Source: a virus. From it: DNA of 34,290 nt. The notes beneath the pieces were generated by a model. That model ran no database searches. It had not been told where the DNA came from and saw only the letters and a program-made list of their open reading frames with translations. The stretch lies in the IMG/VR virus record IMGVR_UViG_3300043427_003033, positions 1 through 34,290 of that record; one strand, given 5' to 3'. Position 1 is the first letter of the stretch; each line of letters starts with the position of its first letter. A program made the translations under genes and the position numbers. This document shows positions 1 through 10,400 of the stretch, piece after piece.

Positions 1-2
1 GT

Positions 3-2246
3 AAAAAGAATTTTACTTTTTCTTTACTACTTGCTGATGTACTATTGTTTATTGAACATTTAGGTAATCTTGTTACGTTAACTTTATTCAATACATTAAC
101 TATTGTGTTTCACAATTTAGCAAGTGCAATTGATCAATGGCCCACTAGATTTATCGCTCGACCTATTAGAAAATTTGCATATAGATTACAAGATGGTTCA
201 CAAAGAGAATTGTATTTAATTTCATATCCTGAATGTGAGGAGTGTAATGGTGAAAATTCACTTGGAGTACAAGGGGGATTAGGGAATAGTACAGACTATT
301 GTGAAGTTGGTACTGCGGTAATTGTTGGGACAGATGACCAATCCAATAGATCTTTATTGGTTACGGGATACACATTTTCTAATCCAGCATCGGGAGATGT
401 AGATGATATTTGTTATAGTGCAACAACACCATCAAGCGTAGAAAATTTTGTTTTAAATCAGGCATCATATATTATTACATACGGATTAAATGGAACCGCG
501 TTAACAGGAACAACAATTTTTTCTTATGATAGTGGAACAAGTACACTAACATTTCAAGATACTAACGGACTTTTTCAAGAATCAACTACAATAACTATAC
601 GAGATTTAAATGCATCATCAAGTGGATCCGTCGGGTTAATACCAGTTGAAAGTGGGTGTGAATTATACGATGTACCATACGATGAATCAATTGTTTCAAC
701 GTATTATATTGGTGAAGGAAGAACACCATCATCAACATATAATCCGGGGGACGATATTACTGCAACGAAAATAACAAATAGCGGAGGGTACCAATTAATT
801 ACTTCATATGAAGGAGAATCGTTTACACCAATAACACCATCAGGATTTTCCGAATTCTCAAACGGTATTTTTAAAATGATACCGGGTTCACAAACAAATA
901 CAAGATTATTTGAAATTTTAAGAGAATATCGTAGAAGAAAGAGAGTGGGTACTCTATTTTGTGGAGGTATTGTTAATTATTCATTCATTGATAATTGGTT
1001 ATCTGGTTCTTTATACTTTTTTCAATTTAAAGGTAAAAGGGGAAAATATTGTGAAGATGTTATAAGATACGTTTCATCACAAGATAGATTTTATTATAGG
1101 TCCGCGATTTATACTTCTGAATCTAATTGGGGTGGGTATAAATCCACTCAAATCGGTAGACCTACCACTATGGTTGACTTGGGGCCTAGAGATGAATTCA
1201 TTAAAGAAATATGTATTGACCCAACATTAGACCCAAATTGTTCCGTTAGTAGATCAATTGGATCGACCTCATTTCAAAGTTTTGGTGAGATTTTAGGATT
1301 GGCAATAAATTATAGAATGGATGTTAGTAATAATACATTTGATATAAATAATTTTTTTGACAACGGTGGGTTTTCATATACAACTCGAGTTCTTGACGGA
1401 GATATACTACAATTAATATCTATTAATAATGAGGTTGGTATTGAGGAATTTGATTTGCAAAATCCAAGATATTTGGGTTATTCCTATCAATTTTTAGATC
1501 CCGATATAACACCTGATGTTTTTAAAAATGGAACCTCAGTATATGGACCACTACCAATAACTTTTTATTTAGATGAAGATGGTGAAAGAGTAAGGTCATG
1601 TATAAACGAACCCACACATATTGCAAATGATGGTACAACACAGGTACAGGGTAGACTTACTGAATCATCTCAAAAGGTACCATTCTTTTTATGGGATAAA
1701 GGTGGAACAGGTTTCGGTCCATACAACTCATCAACATTGGATAATCAATCATGGGATTACGGTAATATACAAGTTCAACCGTTACAAGGAATGACATACT
1801 CATACAATTTAACAGGTTCAACTGATGATTCATCTGATAAATACTTACTATTACCTATGACATATACATTTAGTGGATTGACATTGAATACTGGTAACGT
1901 TACAAACGATGTTGAATTTGATGTCATTTCAACAGGAAATACATACACAAATTATAATAGTGAATATCCGGGGTTCACTTATTTATATGTTACGGGTGGA
2001 ACCGAGACTTCACCTACCGCCGGTACCCTATACACCAGATATGGTAACGCGGGTACATGGGATTCACAAGATTGGATTAATACCTATGATTTTGTTATTA
2101 GAAAAACACAAGATTATTATACAGGAAATAAACAAATACTTTCAACACCATTTATGTTCTATTTTGGATTAAAGGTAGGTAAGACTGGATTAGATAAATT
2201 CGTTGAATTATTTGGTGATAAAGGAGCATTTACATCTGCTGAATAA
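3..2246 (+). CDS. Virion structural protein, 5'-truncated
   Basis: The reading frame is open to the left edge, so the true start lies upstream; a TTG at 45 is only the first start-like codon inside the window. About 748 residues are visible. The first 45 visible residues are hydrophobic. The rest is rich in Ser, Thr, Gly and Asn with many aromatic and acidic strands, as in large beta-rich virion proteins. Two Cys pairs occur early (CEEC near residue 75) and a basic RRRKR patch sits near residue 300. The stop overlaps the next ATG by one base (TAATG), so it is probably translated together with the following tail-type genes. I do not recognise a family. Assignment as a tail or baseplate protein rests on context and composition only. 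Confidence 0.6.
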   Translation, partial: KKNFTFSLLLADVLLFIEHLGNLVTLTLFNTLTIVFHNLASAIDQWPTRFIARPIRKFAYRLQDGSQRELYLISYPECEECNGENSLGVQGGLGNSTDYCEVGTAVIVGTDDQSNRSLLVTGYTFSNPASGDVDDICYSATTPSSVENFVLNQASYIITYGLNGTALTGTTIFSYDSGTSTLTFQDTNGLFQESTTITIRDLNASSSGSVGLIPVESGCELYDVPYDESIVSTYYIGEGRTPSSTYNPGDDITATKITNSGGYQLITSYEGESFTPITPSGFSEFSNGIFKMIPGSQTNTRLFEILREYRRRKRVGTLFCGGIVNYSFIDNWLSGSLYFFQFKGKRGKYCEDVIRYVSSQDRFYYRSAIYTSESNWGGYKSTQIGRPTTMVDLGPRDEFIKEICIDPTLDPNCSVSRSIGSTSFQSFGEILGLAINYRMDVSNNTFDINNFFDNGGFSYTTRVLDGDILQLISINNEVGIEEFDLQNPRYLGYSYQFLDPDITPDVFKNGTSVYGPLPITFYLDEDGERVRSCINEPTHIANDGTTQVQGRLTESSQKVPFFLWDKGGTGFGPYNSSTLDNQSWDYGNIQVQPLQGMTYSYNLTGSTDDSSDKYLLLPMTYTFSGLTLNTGNVTNDVEFDVISTGNTYTNYNSEYPGFTYLYVTGGTETSPTAGTLYTRYGNAGTWDSQDWINTYDFVIRKTQDYYTGNKQILSTPFMFYFGLKVGKTGLDKFVELFGDKGAFTSAE

Positions 2247-3991
2247 TGAATCAAAAACAAATCATATTACCAACAAAAAGATTTGCAAATGCAGATGCTG
2301 AGGATATTGATATCCGTATAGGTTTAGATGAAGAAAAATCTCTTTTACGTGAAGGAGATAGAAATATAGTGTTAGATATTAACGAATTATTTTATAAAGA
2401 AAGAAACGAAAGTAAAAACTATAAGATACATGGTAAAATAAAAATGATTTTTAGAAACATGTATTCAGGTACAACAACATATAACCCACTGTTAAAAAAT
2501 TTATATTTAGTTGGTGATGGATCTAGCGGGGAAGACGTAGGATTTTTACCGTACAATGAATTCGCTATACTTAGAAATGATGTTCTTAGAGAAGTCATAG
2601 ACCCTTCATCTGTTAGTGGATCAACACTTTCATCATATTCACCATCATTTATTTTAACGGGTTATACTGGACACACTGTAATTACTCCGATAGAGGCCCC
2701 ATATCATAATTGGAATGTTTATTTAAGTTATGTATATAGTGGTAATACAAATCACCCAATGATTTATACATTATCCGGTAATACCACATACAGTTTTATT
2801 TCAGGAGATGGAATACCTTTTAGAGTTTCTACAGGTTCAACATACACAACCTTAACGTCACCTGTCGAACATGGAATATCGAAAGGAGAACATTTATTAT
2901 TGAGTGGACAAACTGATGTTATTTACATATCGGATGTTGGTAATGAGTTTTATAATTCTGAAAAATATGTTTTGAATATTTTAAATAACGACATACCAAC
3001 AGGATTAACATTTACGAATGATAGTGTTGTAATTGGTAAAAGGTGTATTGATAAAAATAACATAACAGGAACGACTTCACAATATTATGTTCATAAACAC
3101 AAAATTTTAACATCGTCAAAAGATTATATTTTAGATAAAGTTGGATTTGAATCACCTATTTGGGAGGATGAAAAGAAAATTTTATTTGAAAATGCATTAC
3201 AAGAAAATGATGTTATTGTTGAAAGAAATAGAATGGAATCGGTCATATATGACTTTAAGGAACCATTTACATTAACAGGACTGACAAATAATTTAGGGTA
3301 TTCACCCACAGATTTATATGTGACGGTATTATTAAGAAACGGAAATGGTTATTTTAATTATCCACCTAAAGTCGGATGGAAATTCAATTTTCACGATACT
3401 TGGTTAGATACACATTTTAGTGGTGACACATCCGAAGAAATTTCAATGGGAACTGGAACCACGATAACAAGTAACTTATCCGGTACAACATATATAGCAG
3501 GAAACATTTTAACAACAGGAACAAGTGGTTTAACAGGTGCATTTGTTGAATATAATGAAAGTGAATTAAAAGAAAGAATAATAAGTGAGGCATTTCATAA
3601 ATTCACAGCACCAACCACAATTTTCGACCACGGACAAAATGATAGTTCAGTTTTTTCTGGTTCATCGGTAAACAATTTACACGGATTATATTATCAACCT
3701 TACCATAGGGTTAAAATAAGACAATTATCTCCGTATATAGAAACATCTGATACAGATGAAATAATTGATTTACCTGAAAATGTAAAATATTTTGAAAATG
3801 AAGGTGTTTGGAAATGGAGAGACTTGTATGATCAAGGATTTGTTGATCAAGATGGTTATGGGACTAATTATCCGTTCATAAACAATACACATTATATAAA
3901 ACACGATATAAACTTCTATTTAAGAAATGAGAAGGATTATACGAATAAATCTGATGGTTTAAAGAAATTTGATAGTAATAATATTTGTTAA
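2246..3991 (+). CDS. Virion structural protein (tail/baseplate region), unknown family
   Basis: A 581-residue protein starting at an ATG that overlaps the preceding stop as TAATG. It opens with a polar segment (MNQKQIILPTKRFANADAED) and then runs as a beta-rich, Ser/Thr/Gly-rich chain with repeated SGNT, TGTT and SGTT turns that also occur in the neighbouring structural proteins. There is no signal peptide, membrane helix or recognisable enzyme motif. It ends in another TAATG overlap with the next gene. The shared turn composition and the tight coupling suggest that this gene and its neighbours build one structure. I cannot name the T4 counterpart. Confidence 0.6.
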   Translation: MNQKQIILPTKRFANADAEDIDIRIGLDEEKSLLREGDRNIVLDINELFYKERNESKNYKIHGKIKMIFRNMYSGTTTYNPLLKNLYLVGDGSSGEDVGFLPYNEFAILRNDVLREVIDPSSVSGSTLSSYSPSFILTGYTGHTVITPIEAPYHNWNVYLSYVYSGNTNHPMIYTLSGNTTYSFISGDGIPFRVSTGSTYTTLTSPVEHGISKGEHLLLSGQTDVIYISDVGNEFYNSEKYVLNILNNDIPTGLTFTNDSVVIGKRCIDKNNITGTTSQYYVHKHKILTSSKDYILDKVGFESPIWEDEKKILFENALQENDVIVERNRMESVIYDFKEPFTLTGLTNNLGYSPTDLYVTVLLRNGNGYFNYPPKVGWKFNFHDTWLDTHFSGDTSEEISMGTGTTITSNLSGTTYIAGNILTTGTSGLTGAFVEYNESELKERIISEAFHKFTAPTTIFDHGQNDSSVFSGSSVNNLHGLYYQPYHRVKIRQLSPYIETSDTDEIIDLPENVKYFENEGVWKWRDLYDQGFVDQDGYGTNYPFINNTHYIKHDINFYLRNEKDYTNKSDGLKKFDSNNIC

Positions 3992-5310
3992 TGAAAATAT
4001 TAAGAAAAAATATTGACCAAAATATAATACTAAACAAAGAAGACATCTTTAAGACGGATCTTGGTTGGCAGGATAATGCTCAAGAAATGGAAAAAGAAGT
4101 TCTCACGAATATTATAAATCCTGTTCAAAATTTTGAGACTGTTAGGTATATTCATAAACCATACATAGGTGGTACAGGAATTTTACAAACAGACATATTG
4201 TTTAAATTTTGGTTTATTAGTGGTAACACTTATGTACAAGATTACGAACCTACAGGTTTAAGTGCTAGAGAAAATGCTTTAATGTTAAAACAAACAACAG
4301 AAAGTTTCTTTAGATTAGAATTTTTTAAAACCCCAAACGGAGATTCACCAAATAGATCAAATAGAAGATTGGTTTTTGCAAAAAATTTATCTCTACCATT
4401 GGGTGAAAAATACTATTATACAACCTTAAATGATTATATTTTTAAACCTGTTTTTATAGGATCTAACTATAGAAATAAGGAAAATATGTACTTGTTTTGG
4501 TTTCAAGACGATTCGGCATTAAATGAGGAAACCCTAACAGGTGATACTTTTTATATGACCGCAAAGTTTTTCAATGCCGAGGATGGGTCGATTACTGATT
4601 TTACAAATAAACCATTTATTAACGGATTTGATGAACCATCATACCTATCAAGAATAGGAACAACATCAAACCCAATTTTATTTTATCAAAGAGGAATTCC
4701 AAATCCAACACAAGAGGTTAATGAAGATAATGACATGTATTATTGTGTCAAACTAAAAAGAAACGATATTGAATATGGATATGTGTATGATATAGGGTGT
4801 AGTAATTGTTTATTTAGTGGAGGAACGGTTAGTTTAAGTACATTTACTCCCACACCAACCCCAATTATTAACGCAACCCCGACCCCAACTATTACTCCAA
4901 CAATTAACGCAACATTAACCCCAACCATCACACCAACAAATACCATTACACCGACTATTACTATCACATCAACACCACTATCACCGGCGGTAACATTTAG
5001 TGTTAGTAGTGGACAGAATACTAGTAGTTCGGGAACCGGAAGTAGTACGTTTAGCCCAACGATAACAGTAACAAATGGTACCGTCACGATTAGGTTGAGT
5101 GTGACGGTTCAAACTGGTTACCAAGGAGACACAACAATAACAATACCTGGTGGAGGTAGTTTTTCACCAACCGTAGCACAAGGAGCATTAGATAGTACAT
5201 TTGTTGATTTTACTCTTGGTGTTGGTACATACACTAGCGTTGTGTGGGAGGTTAATGCAATATCTGACGGGACATTTACTGTAGTAACTTCAACATTGTC
5301 ACAAGTTTAA
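3991..5310 (+). CDS. Structural protein with short Thr-Pro stalk and beta-domain C terminus
   Basis: I take the ATG at 3991, overlapping the previous stop as TAATG, rather than the in-frame TTG two codons earlier; this gives 439 residues. Residues 1-285 form a globular, aromatic-rich structural domain. Residues about 286-332 are a Thr-Pro stretch ([11 protein letters not shown] units). The last ~105 residues are a Ser/Thr/Val-rich domain with alternating strands (a compact beta-sandwich is likely). The N-terminal ILRKNI is shared with the next gene, hinting at a common attachment segment. The layout of anchor, Thr-Pro spacer and terminal beta domain is the one seen at larger scale downstream. 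Probably a tail appendage; the exact role is unknown. Confidence 0.6.
   Translation: MKILRKNIDQNIILNKEDIFKTDLGWQDNAQEMEKEVLTNIINPVQNFETVRYIHKPYIGGTGILQTDILFKFWFISGNTYVQDYEPTGLSARENALMLKQTTESFFRLEFFKTPNGDSPNRSNRRLVFAKNLSLPLGEKYYYTTLNDYIFKPVFIGSNYRNKENMYLFWFQDDSALNEETLTGDTFYMTAKFFNAEDGSITDFTNKPFINGFDEPSYLSRIGTTSNPILFYQRGIPNPTQEVNEDNDMYYCVKLKRNDIEYGYVYDIGCSNCLFSGGTVSLSTFTPTPTPIINATPTPTITPTINATLTPTITPTNTITPTITITSTPLSPAVTFSVSSGQNTSSSGTGSSTFSPTITVTNGTVTIRLSVTVQTGYQGDTTITIPGGGSFSPTVAQGALDSTFVDFTLGVGTYTSVVWEVNAISDGTFTVVTSTLSQV
4846..4986 (+). repeat. Thr-Pro coding repeat, short copy
   Basis: An imperfect tandem array of ACN-CCN codons encoding TPTP/TITPT units inside the structural protein that starts at 3991. 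Third positions vary freely, so the peptide pattern is conserved better than the DNA. It is the shortest of the larger Thr-Pro stretches in the window and also contains Asn-Ala interruptions (INAT) not seen elsewhere. Confidence 0.85.
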
Positions 5311-5313
5311 AAA

Positions 5314-6504
5314 ATGAGAAAGAATAGATACGAAATATTAAGAAAAAACATTGTTAGTGGATCTTTAGTGTCAATAACAAGTCAAAATTGGTATGATAAT
5401 AATGGTAATTTAATACCATGGTCAGGTAGTATTTACATTGGACCAAACATCGGAGACGGTATATATAATTTCACGGGTAGTGTCGATAATAAATATTCAA
5501 GTAACGTTACTGAAGGTCATTACAAATGGAACGGAACCACTTGGGTTTCAACACCATTGAGTGGATTATCTGAAAGTTATAATTTACCAATTTTCTTAGA
5601 AAGTATGGTGGATGAAATGGGTGTTATGGTTGGTTCTGATGGTGACATTGAACAAGTGGAACAATTGTGTAATTTTTCTTACACACAAACAGGAAGTACA
5701 ATACAAATATATAATACCGTAAACCCGGATAAATTGAGAAAAATTGTTGAACAAACCTATACAATAAATTGGGGGGATGGAAGTACATCGGGATTAACTG
5801 TAAACGATGGTGTAATAGGTAATATTCTACCAACAATTTCACACACATACTCAACATATAGTGGATACACTATAACAATTACTTTAGATGCACCGTGGAT
5901 AAGTCAAAAATTAAGTAAACAGGTTACAATACCACAAGATATAACACAAGATTTAATTGGTGAATTTATATATACGGGCACAAGTTTACCATATTTTAAT
6001 TTACCTTCTGAATATTATTTAGAAAGTGGTAGAACACAAAATTATTTAAATGACTTAGAATATAACCCACCAACAGGATATACTGAATTTACTTATTTGG
6101 GGATTGGTGGCAGTAGAATTGTAGAAAAAATAGAATATGGTACGAATAGTGGTAGTACAATAACCACAGGTACAGATTCGACAGGAAATTATAGTGGATA
6201 CAGTTTTACATATACAGGAAACACCACAGGAACAACTGTTGTAAATTATAGAGATTATGATGATGGAACTACACTAATAACAGGTAATACCACGGGATTT
6301 ACAAAAGAGGAAATTATAAATCAAATGATAACTAGAAATGAACATTTCTTAGGATTTGTTGATGATCCCACCATTTATTCTGACATTTTTGTGGAAAGAG
6401 GAAAACAAGGTGTAATGGAAAAAACATTTAGACTCAGTGAGATAGATAATATGGGAGAATTAGATGTTTACGGAAATGGTTATTTTAAAATACGAAAACA
6501 ATAA
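5314..6504 (+). CDS. Structural protein with a PKD-like domain
   Basis: A 396-residue protein starting three bases after the previous stop. Its N terminus carries ILRKNI like the preceding gene product. Residues about 145-192 resemble a PKD (Ig-like) domain: WGDGS at 153-157, HTY at 177-179 and the closing strand YTITIT at 185-190. PKD domains are usual in surface and carbohydrate-contacting proteins. The C-terminal third has repeated TGNTTG turns and ends in a charged segment. No membrane segments are seen. Likely a decorating or tail-appendage protein; the PKD call is by motif, while the overall role is inferred from location. Confidence 0.6.
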   Translation: MRKNRYEILRKNIVSGSLVSITSQNWYDNNGNLIPWSGSIYIGPNIGDGIYNFTGSVDNKYSSNVTEGHYKWNGTTWVSTPLSGLSESYNLPIFLESMVDEMGVMVGSDGDIEQVEQLCNFSYTQTGSTIQIYNTVNPDKLRKIVEQTYTINWGDGSTSGLTVNDGVIGNILPTISHTYSTYSGYTITITLDAPWISQKLSKQVTIPQDITQDLIGEFIYTGTSLPYFNLPSEYYLESGRTQNYLNDLEYNPPTGYTEFTYLGIGGSRIVEKIEYGTNSGSTITTGTDSTGNYSGYSFTYTGNTTGTTVVNYRDYDDGTTLITGNTTGFTKEEIINQMITRNEHFLGFVDDPTIYSDIFVERGKQGVMEKTFRLSEIDNMGELDVYGNGYFKIRKQ

Positions 6505-6508
6505 AAAT

Positions 6509-6518
6509 TATATTTATT
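6509..6518 (+). promoter_or_regulatory. ATATTTAT-class promoter-like motif
   Basis: TATATTTATT lies in the 25-base gap before the structural gene at 6530, ending 12 bases before its ATG. The same core recurs in front of other structural genes, the candidate small RNA and the spanin-like cluster. A late-promoter role is inferred from that distribution. Confidence 0.4.
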
Positions 6519-6529
6519 AATAAAAAGAT

Positions 6530-7450
6530 ATGGCAGTAGGTAGTTACGGAACAATTAGACCGGCAGATGTGTCTCCAGCTGATGCGGAAATACTTCTTCA
6601 TTATGTACCAAATAGATTATCAACGGCGGAAGTAACTTTAACAAAATTATCTTCTGAAGACATTTTAACGCCAATTTTTCACAATAGTGAAACTACCACC
6701 GAAACCACGGCACAAGATACAGAATTATTAGGTGGATTATATAACTTAAAATTATCTTCTGATACTTTTTCTGATTTAGGGATTTATACATTACAAATTA
6801 GACCAAAACAAATTAGAACGTCAATCACCGACTGTGGTATTTTGGCGTCTTTACCTTCTGTTAGAGGATTAGTAATCGATTTATCAAATGTTTCCGATGA
6901 AGATAGAGGAAAATTTACTCCACAAGGATTAATTGGATATAGAATTGAATATTTGAATGACGACTCAACTAAAGTCACTAATTTTTATAGAATTGTAACC
7001 TCGTCGTTTTATTGTACTCCTGTTATTTCTAACTTAACAAGTTCAACTCAGAAGGCAATTAGATATCAATATAGTAATAGTGTTTCTAATTTATTGTTCT
7101 TAACCGTAACCCCATCATCCGCACCGTCAAGTAGACCTAATGTGGTTCCATTTATAGGTCAACCTGGACAAAATATAATATTAACAAATACATACTTCAA
7201 TCCAACTACAATCGAGATTGAAATGGTTGAACATGATGCATCGACATTAGCACATGCACTTTACGGTAATCAAAGTAAAGCGGTTTCTTCTGGTATATAT
7301 ACCATTTATGATAACAATAACGATAACAGTATCTACAAGCAGTATAACCTATATGAAGTTAAAGACGAATTTAACGAAACACTTTATGAGGTTAGAGAAG
7401 AAAGAGCTGATATCGATGAGACATTAAACTTTGATGATATCACACAATAA
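6530..7450 (+). CDS. Virion structural protein, tail/baseplate region
   Basis: A 306-residue protein with an ATG start after an A-rich leader (AAAAAGAT). It begins MAVGSYGTIRPADVSPADAE, followed by mixed strand segments; a Cys at about residue 102 and another near 162 are the only obvious Cys. The C terminus is polar and acidic. It lacks signal peptide, membrane helices and enzyme motifs. The stop overlaps the next ATG (TAATG), so it is probably co-produced with the giant Thr-Pro protein that follows, perhaps as its partner or adaptor. The ATATTTAT-class motif upstream suggests that a late transcript begins here. Family not recognised. Confidence 0.6.
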   Translation: MAVGSYGTIRPADVSPADAEILLHYVPNRLSTAEVTLTKLSSEDILTPIFHNSETTTETTAQDTELLGGLYNLKLSSDTFSDLGIYTLQIRPKQIRTSITDCGILASLPSVRGLVIDLSNVSDEDRGKFTPQGLIGYRIEYLNDDSTKVTNFYRIVTSSFYCTPVISNLTSSTQKAIRYQYSNSVSNLLFLTVTPSSAPSSRPNVVPFIGQPGQNIILTNTYFNPTTIEIEMVEHDASTLAHALYGNQSKAVSSGIYTIYDNNNDNSIYKQYNLYEVKDEFNETLYEVREERADIDETLNFDDITQ

Positions 7451-10400
7451 TGGCAAGAAGAAAAGTTCCAAGTCAGGCGGCAACTGGTGCAGAAACGTTT
7501 AGTGATAGTTTAGTTGGTAGACAAATTACCGATGGTACTAGTCAATTGACTAATACGAACTTTGCTATTGATAGATCAATTCCCGAAAGAGACTCTAAAA
7601 CATTTAGGACGGGTAACTTTTCAAATTTTTTAACATTAGATGATTTACAAGACGAAAAATTCAAATCCTTAGAAACCGAAAAGGAAGAAAACAATCAAAT
7701 AAAATTTAAAACATCAAAAGATGATGCAAATAAATCTTTATTTGGTTCTCTAAAAAATAGAGTTGGAGTTTCAGTTAAAAACATAATACAAAAATTTCCT
7801 GCAGCTATTTTAATCGATAAAGATAGTACTACAAGGCAATCTGATTATACTGCAGAAAATATTACATTTGATATTAGTTTAAATAATACACAATTTGAGG
7901 TTGATTTTGGTAGATTATACAACCCATTTGATGTTTTATTTATTAAACCGAATAGTCAAGTCGACCCAAACCAAACTAATACATTAAGAAATTTTTATTC
8001 TTCATATACAAAATATGTCATAGAAATTAGTGGTGTTACTTACGACATTATAAATTATACCGAACCAAATACTGATAATAGAATTGTATTAAAAGTAGTT
8101 GGTAAACCATTTGGGCCATCAATAAACTATAATGAAAATATATTATTAAAACCAAATGACGGTTTAATTGAAGATTTTTTTAGTGGATTAGATGATTTAG
8201 AACAATGTTTATTAGATAGAGACACCAATCCAAAATACACAGCAACATTTAGTGTACCAAAAGATAGTTTAGATCAATCTGAAACAATACTATCTGATGT
8301 GGAGGTATCATGGCCAATTTCTAAAGACGGTTGGAATTTGAAAATTGTTGGATTAGAATATGATTTATATATACAACAACTTTCTGGATTATCAGAAGAA
8401 GTAGACGACTACAAATCTAACTTATTTGTTAGATTTATGTCTTCACCACAATTATTTGAATTTGATACCGAAGACAAAAAAACAGAAGCAATATTTCAAC
8501 TGTATGGTCATAGTTTTGACAAAGTAAAAAAATATATTGAAAATATTGCTTACATGAGAAATGTAAGTTATGATACTATAAATAATTTGCCTGATGTTTT
8601 ATTAAAAAATCTAGCAAATACGTTAGGTTTGTCTACTGTAAATTTATTCAACGAAAAAAAATTAGAAGAATTATTATTCACAAAACAAGATACACAATAT
8701 TCGGGTTTAACAAGTGGTAAAAACATTATAGATGCTGAATATGAATTTTATAGAAGATTACTTGTTAACTTATCACACATTTATAAATCAAAAGGAACTC
8801 GACAATCAATTGAATTCTTTTTAAAATTTTTAGGTGCACCTGAACCATTAATCAGGATAAACGAATTTATATATCAAGTTACATCATTACCAAAATCATT
8901 TGATTTAGACGGTGACATTTATGATGTTATTTCGGGTACAAGAATATACAATGTAGCAACATTTAATGAAACAGAATTTACCTATAGTATAACAACAACA
9001 ACAGGATCAACAACTTTTACTTCTACATCATATCCTGTTGAAGAGGGAACAAAACTCCCTAAAACCGCATATGATGAAGCGTCAAATACTTTTTTCCAAA
9101 AGGGTGCTGGTTGGTATGATATAACATTAGACCACAGATCGGTGGATATTATAGACGACGAAAATTCTACATTAACCGGAAGAACTAAAACAATTAAAAC
9201 TAAAAATAAGTCATTCACATATGGTGAAGATTATTTTGATGTTTATAGAAATTTACCTGGTTTAGATACTGGTTATGATATTGTTAGTAAACAAGACAAC
9301 CAACAAAGAAAAATTGTTGATGATAGTTCACCATTCATATTCAATAGAAAGAATATTGAAGTTTACTTATCATCTGCTAATGCAATTAACTATGATATTT
9401 GGAGAAAATCTAGAGAATTAGAAATATCATTTGGTAGTGCAACATTAGAACCACAGACAGGAATTACTTTTATTGAATTTATTAGTAAAACATTAAGTAA
9501 CCAGATTACTAATTCACATTTAATAAAATACAAGAAAAATTACATAAAACTTGAAGATATATACCAAGACTATGTCACATCTACTCAATTTACACCATAT
9601 AATTTTCCAGATGTAAATGAGTTTATTGTTAAAATGGGTCCATATTGGACACAAGTTTTGGATCAAATCATACCATCTACAACTTTGTGGACAGGTGGTA
9701 ATTTAATTGAAAATAATGTTTTTGGTAGACCGAAATACAAATATATCAAACCATGCCAACCAGTAGAAATAATTGAAGAATTGTATCCGGACTTCGAATC
9801 ATTAATTAATGAAATTGAATCCGATGTAAGTGATTCGGAATATGGTGATATTGGTATTACGGATACAAATAAAAACGGATCAATAAGATTTTTTCCAGCG
9901 TTTGAAATTGATGGTGTAACATATTCAGGTGAAACGAATAATACAGATCACTACGCTTTACTAAGTGGATGTACAACTGTTTCAGGTATCGCAGCACAAT
10001 TATATAATGAATGTCTACCCGATATGTCTGATTTCAGTTTAAATCCTGACATAGTTGAGTTACAATCTTTGTGGTTGACTGCTACTGAAAATGTTATTGA
10101 TTATATAAATGAAAATTCACCATTTGAAATACCCAATACTATAACCAATTCAACAGGAGGAACAACTGGTTATACTACAATTGATATTTTTTCTCATGAA
10201 ATTTTTACAGATGAATTTGGTGTAAAGAAAATAAAATTTAAATCATATAAGTATGGTTATAACGATTGTACTATTGGTGATTTACTCTTTAAAGTAATTT
10301 CAATAGAGTACAACGGACCCGCTTATTGTGATTTTAGTGGTGGAACGGCAAATGAAGTTGAGTACAATTGTAATTTTAGTGGTGGAACCGCAAATGAAGT

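Noticed and set aside
45-47. TTG at 45 as the real start of the first gene
   Set aside because: The frame is open to the left edge with sensible sequence before it, so the gene is more likely cut by the window.
1909-2172. Small + strand ORF of 87 codons within the first gene
   Set aside because: It is an out-of-frame shadow of a long continuous gene with no recognisable domain.
3985-3987. TTG at 3985 as start of the third gene
   Set aside because: The ATG at 3991 gives the TAATG coupling used by several neighbouring genes; the TTG adds only two residues.
6509-6518. T4-type late promoter TATAAATA
   Set aside because: The recurrent motif reads ATATTTAT on the coding strand; the T4 element would be on the opposite strand, so I treat it as a distinct motif.
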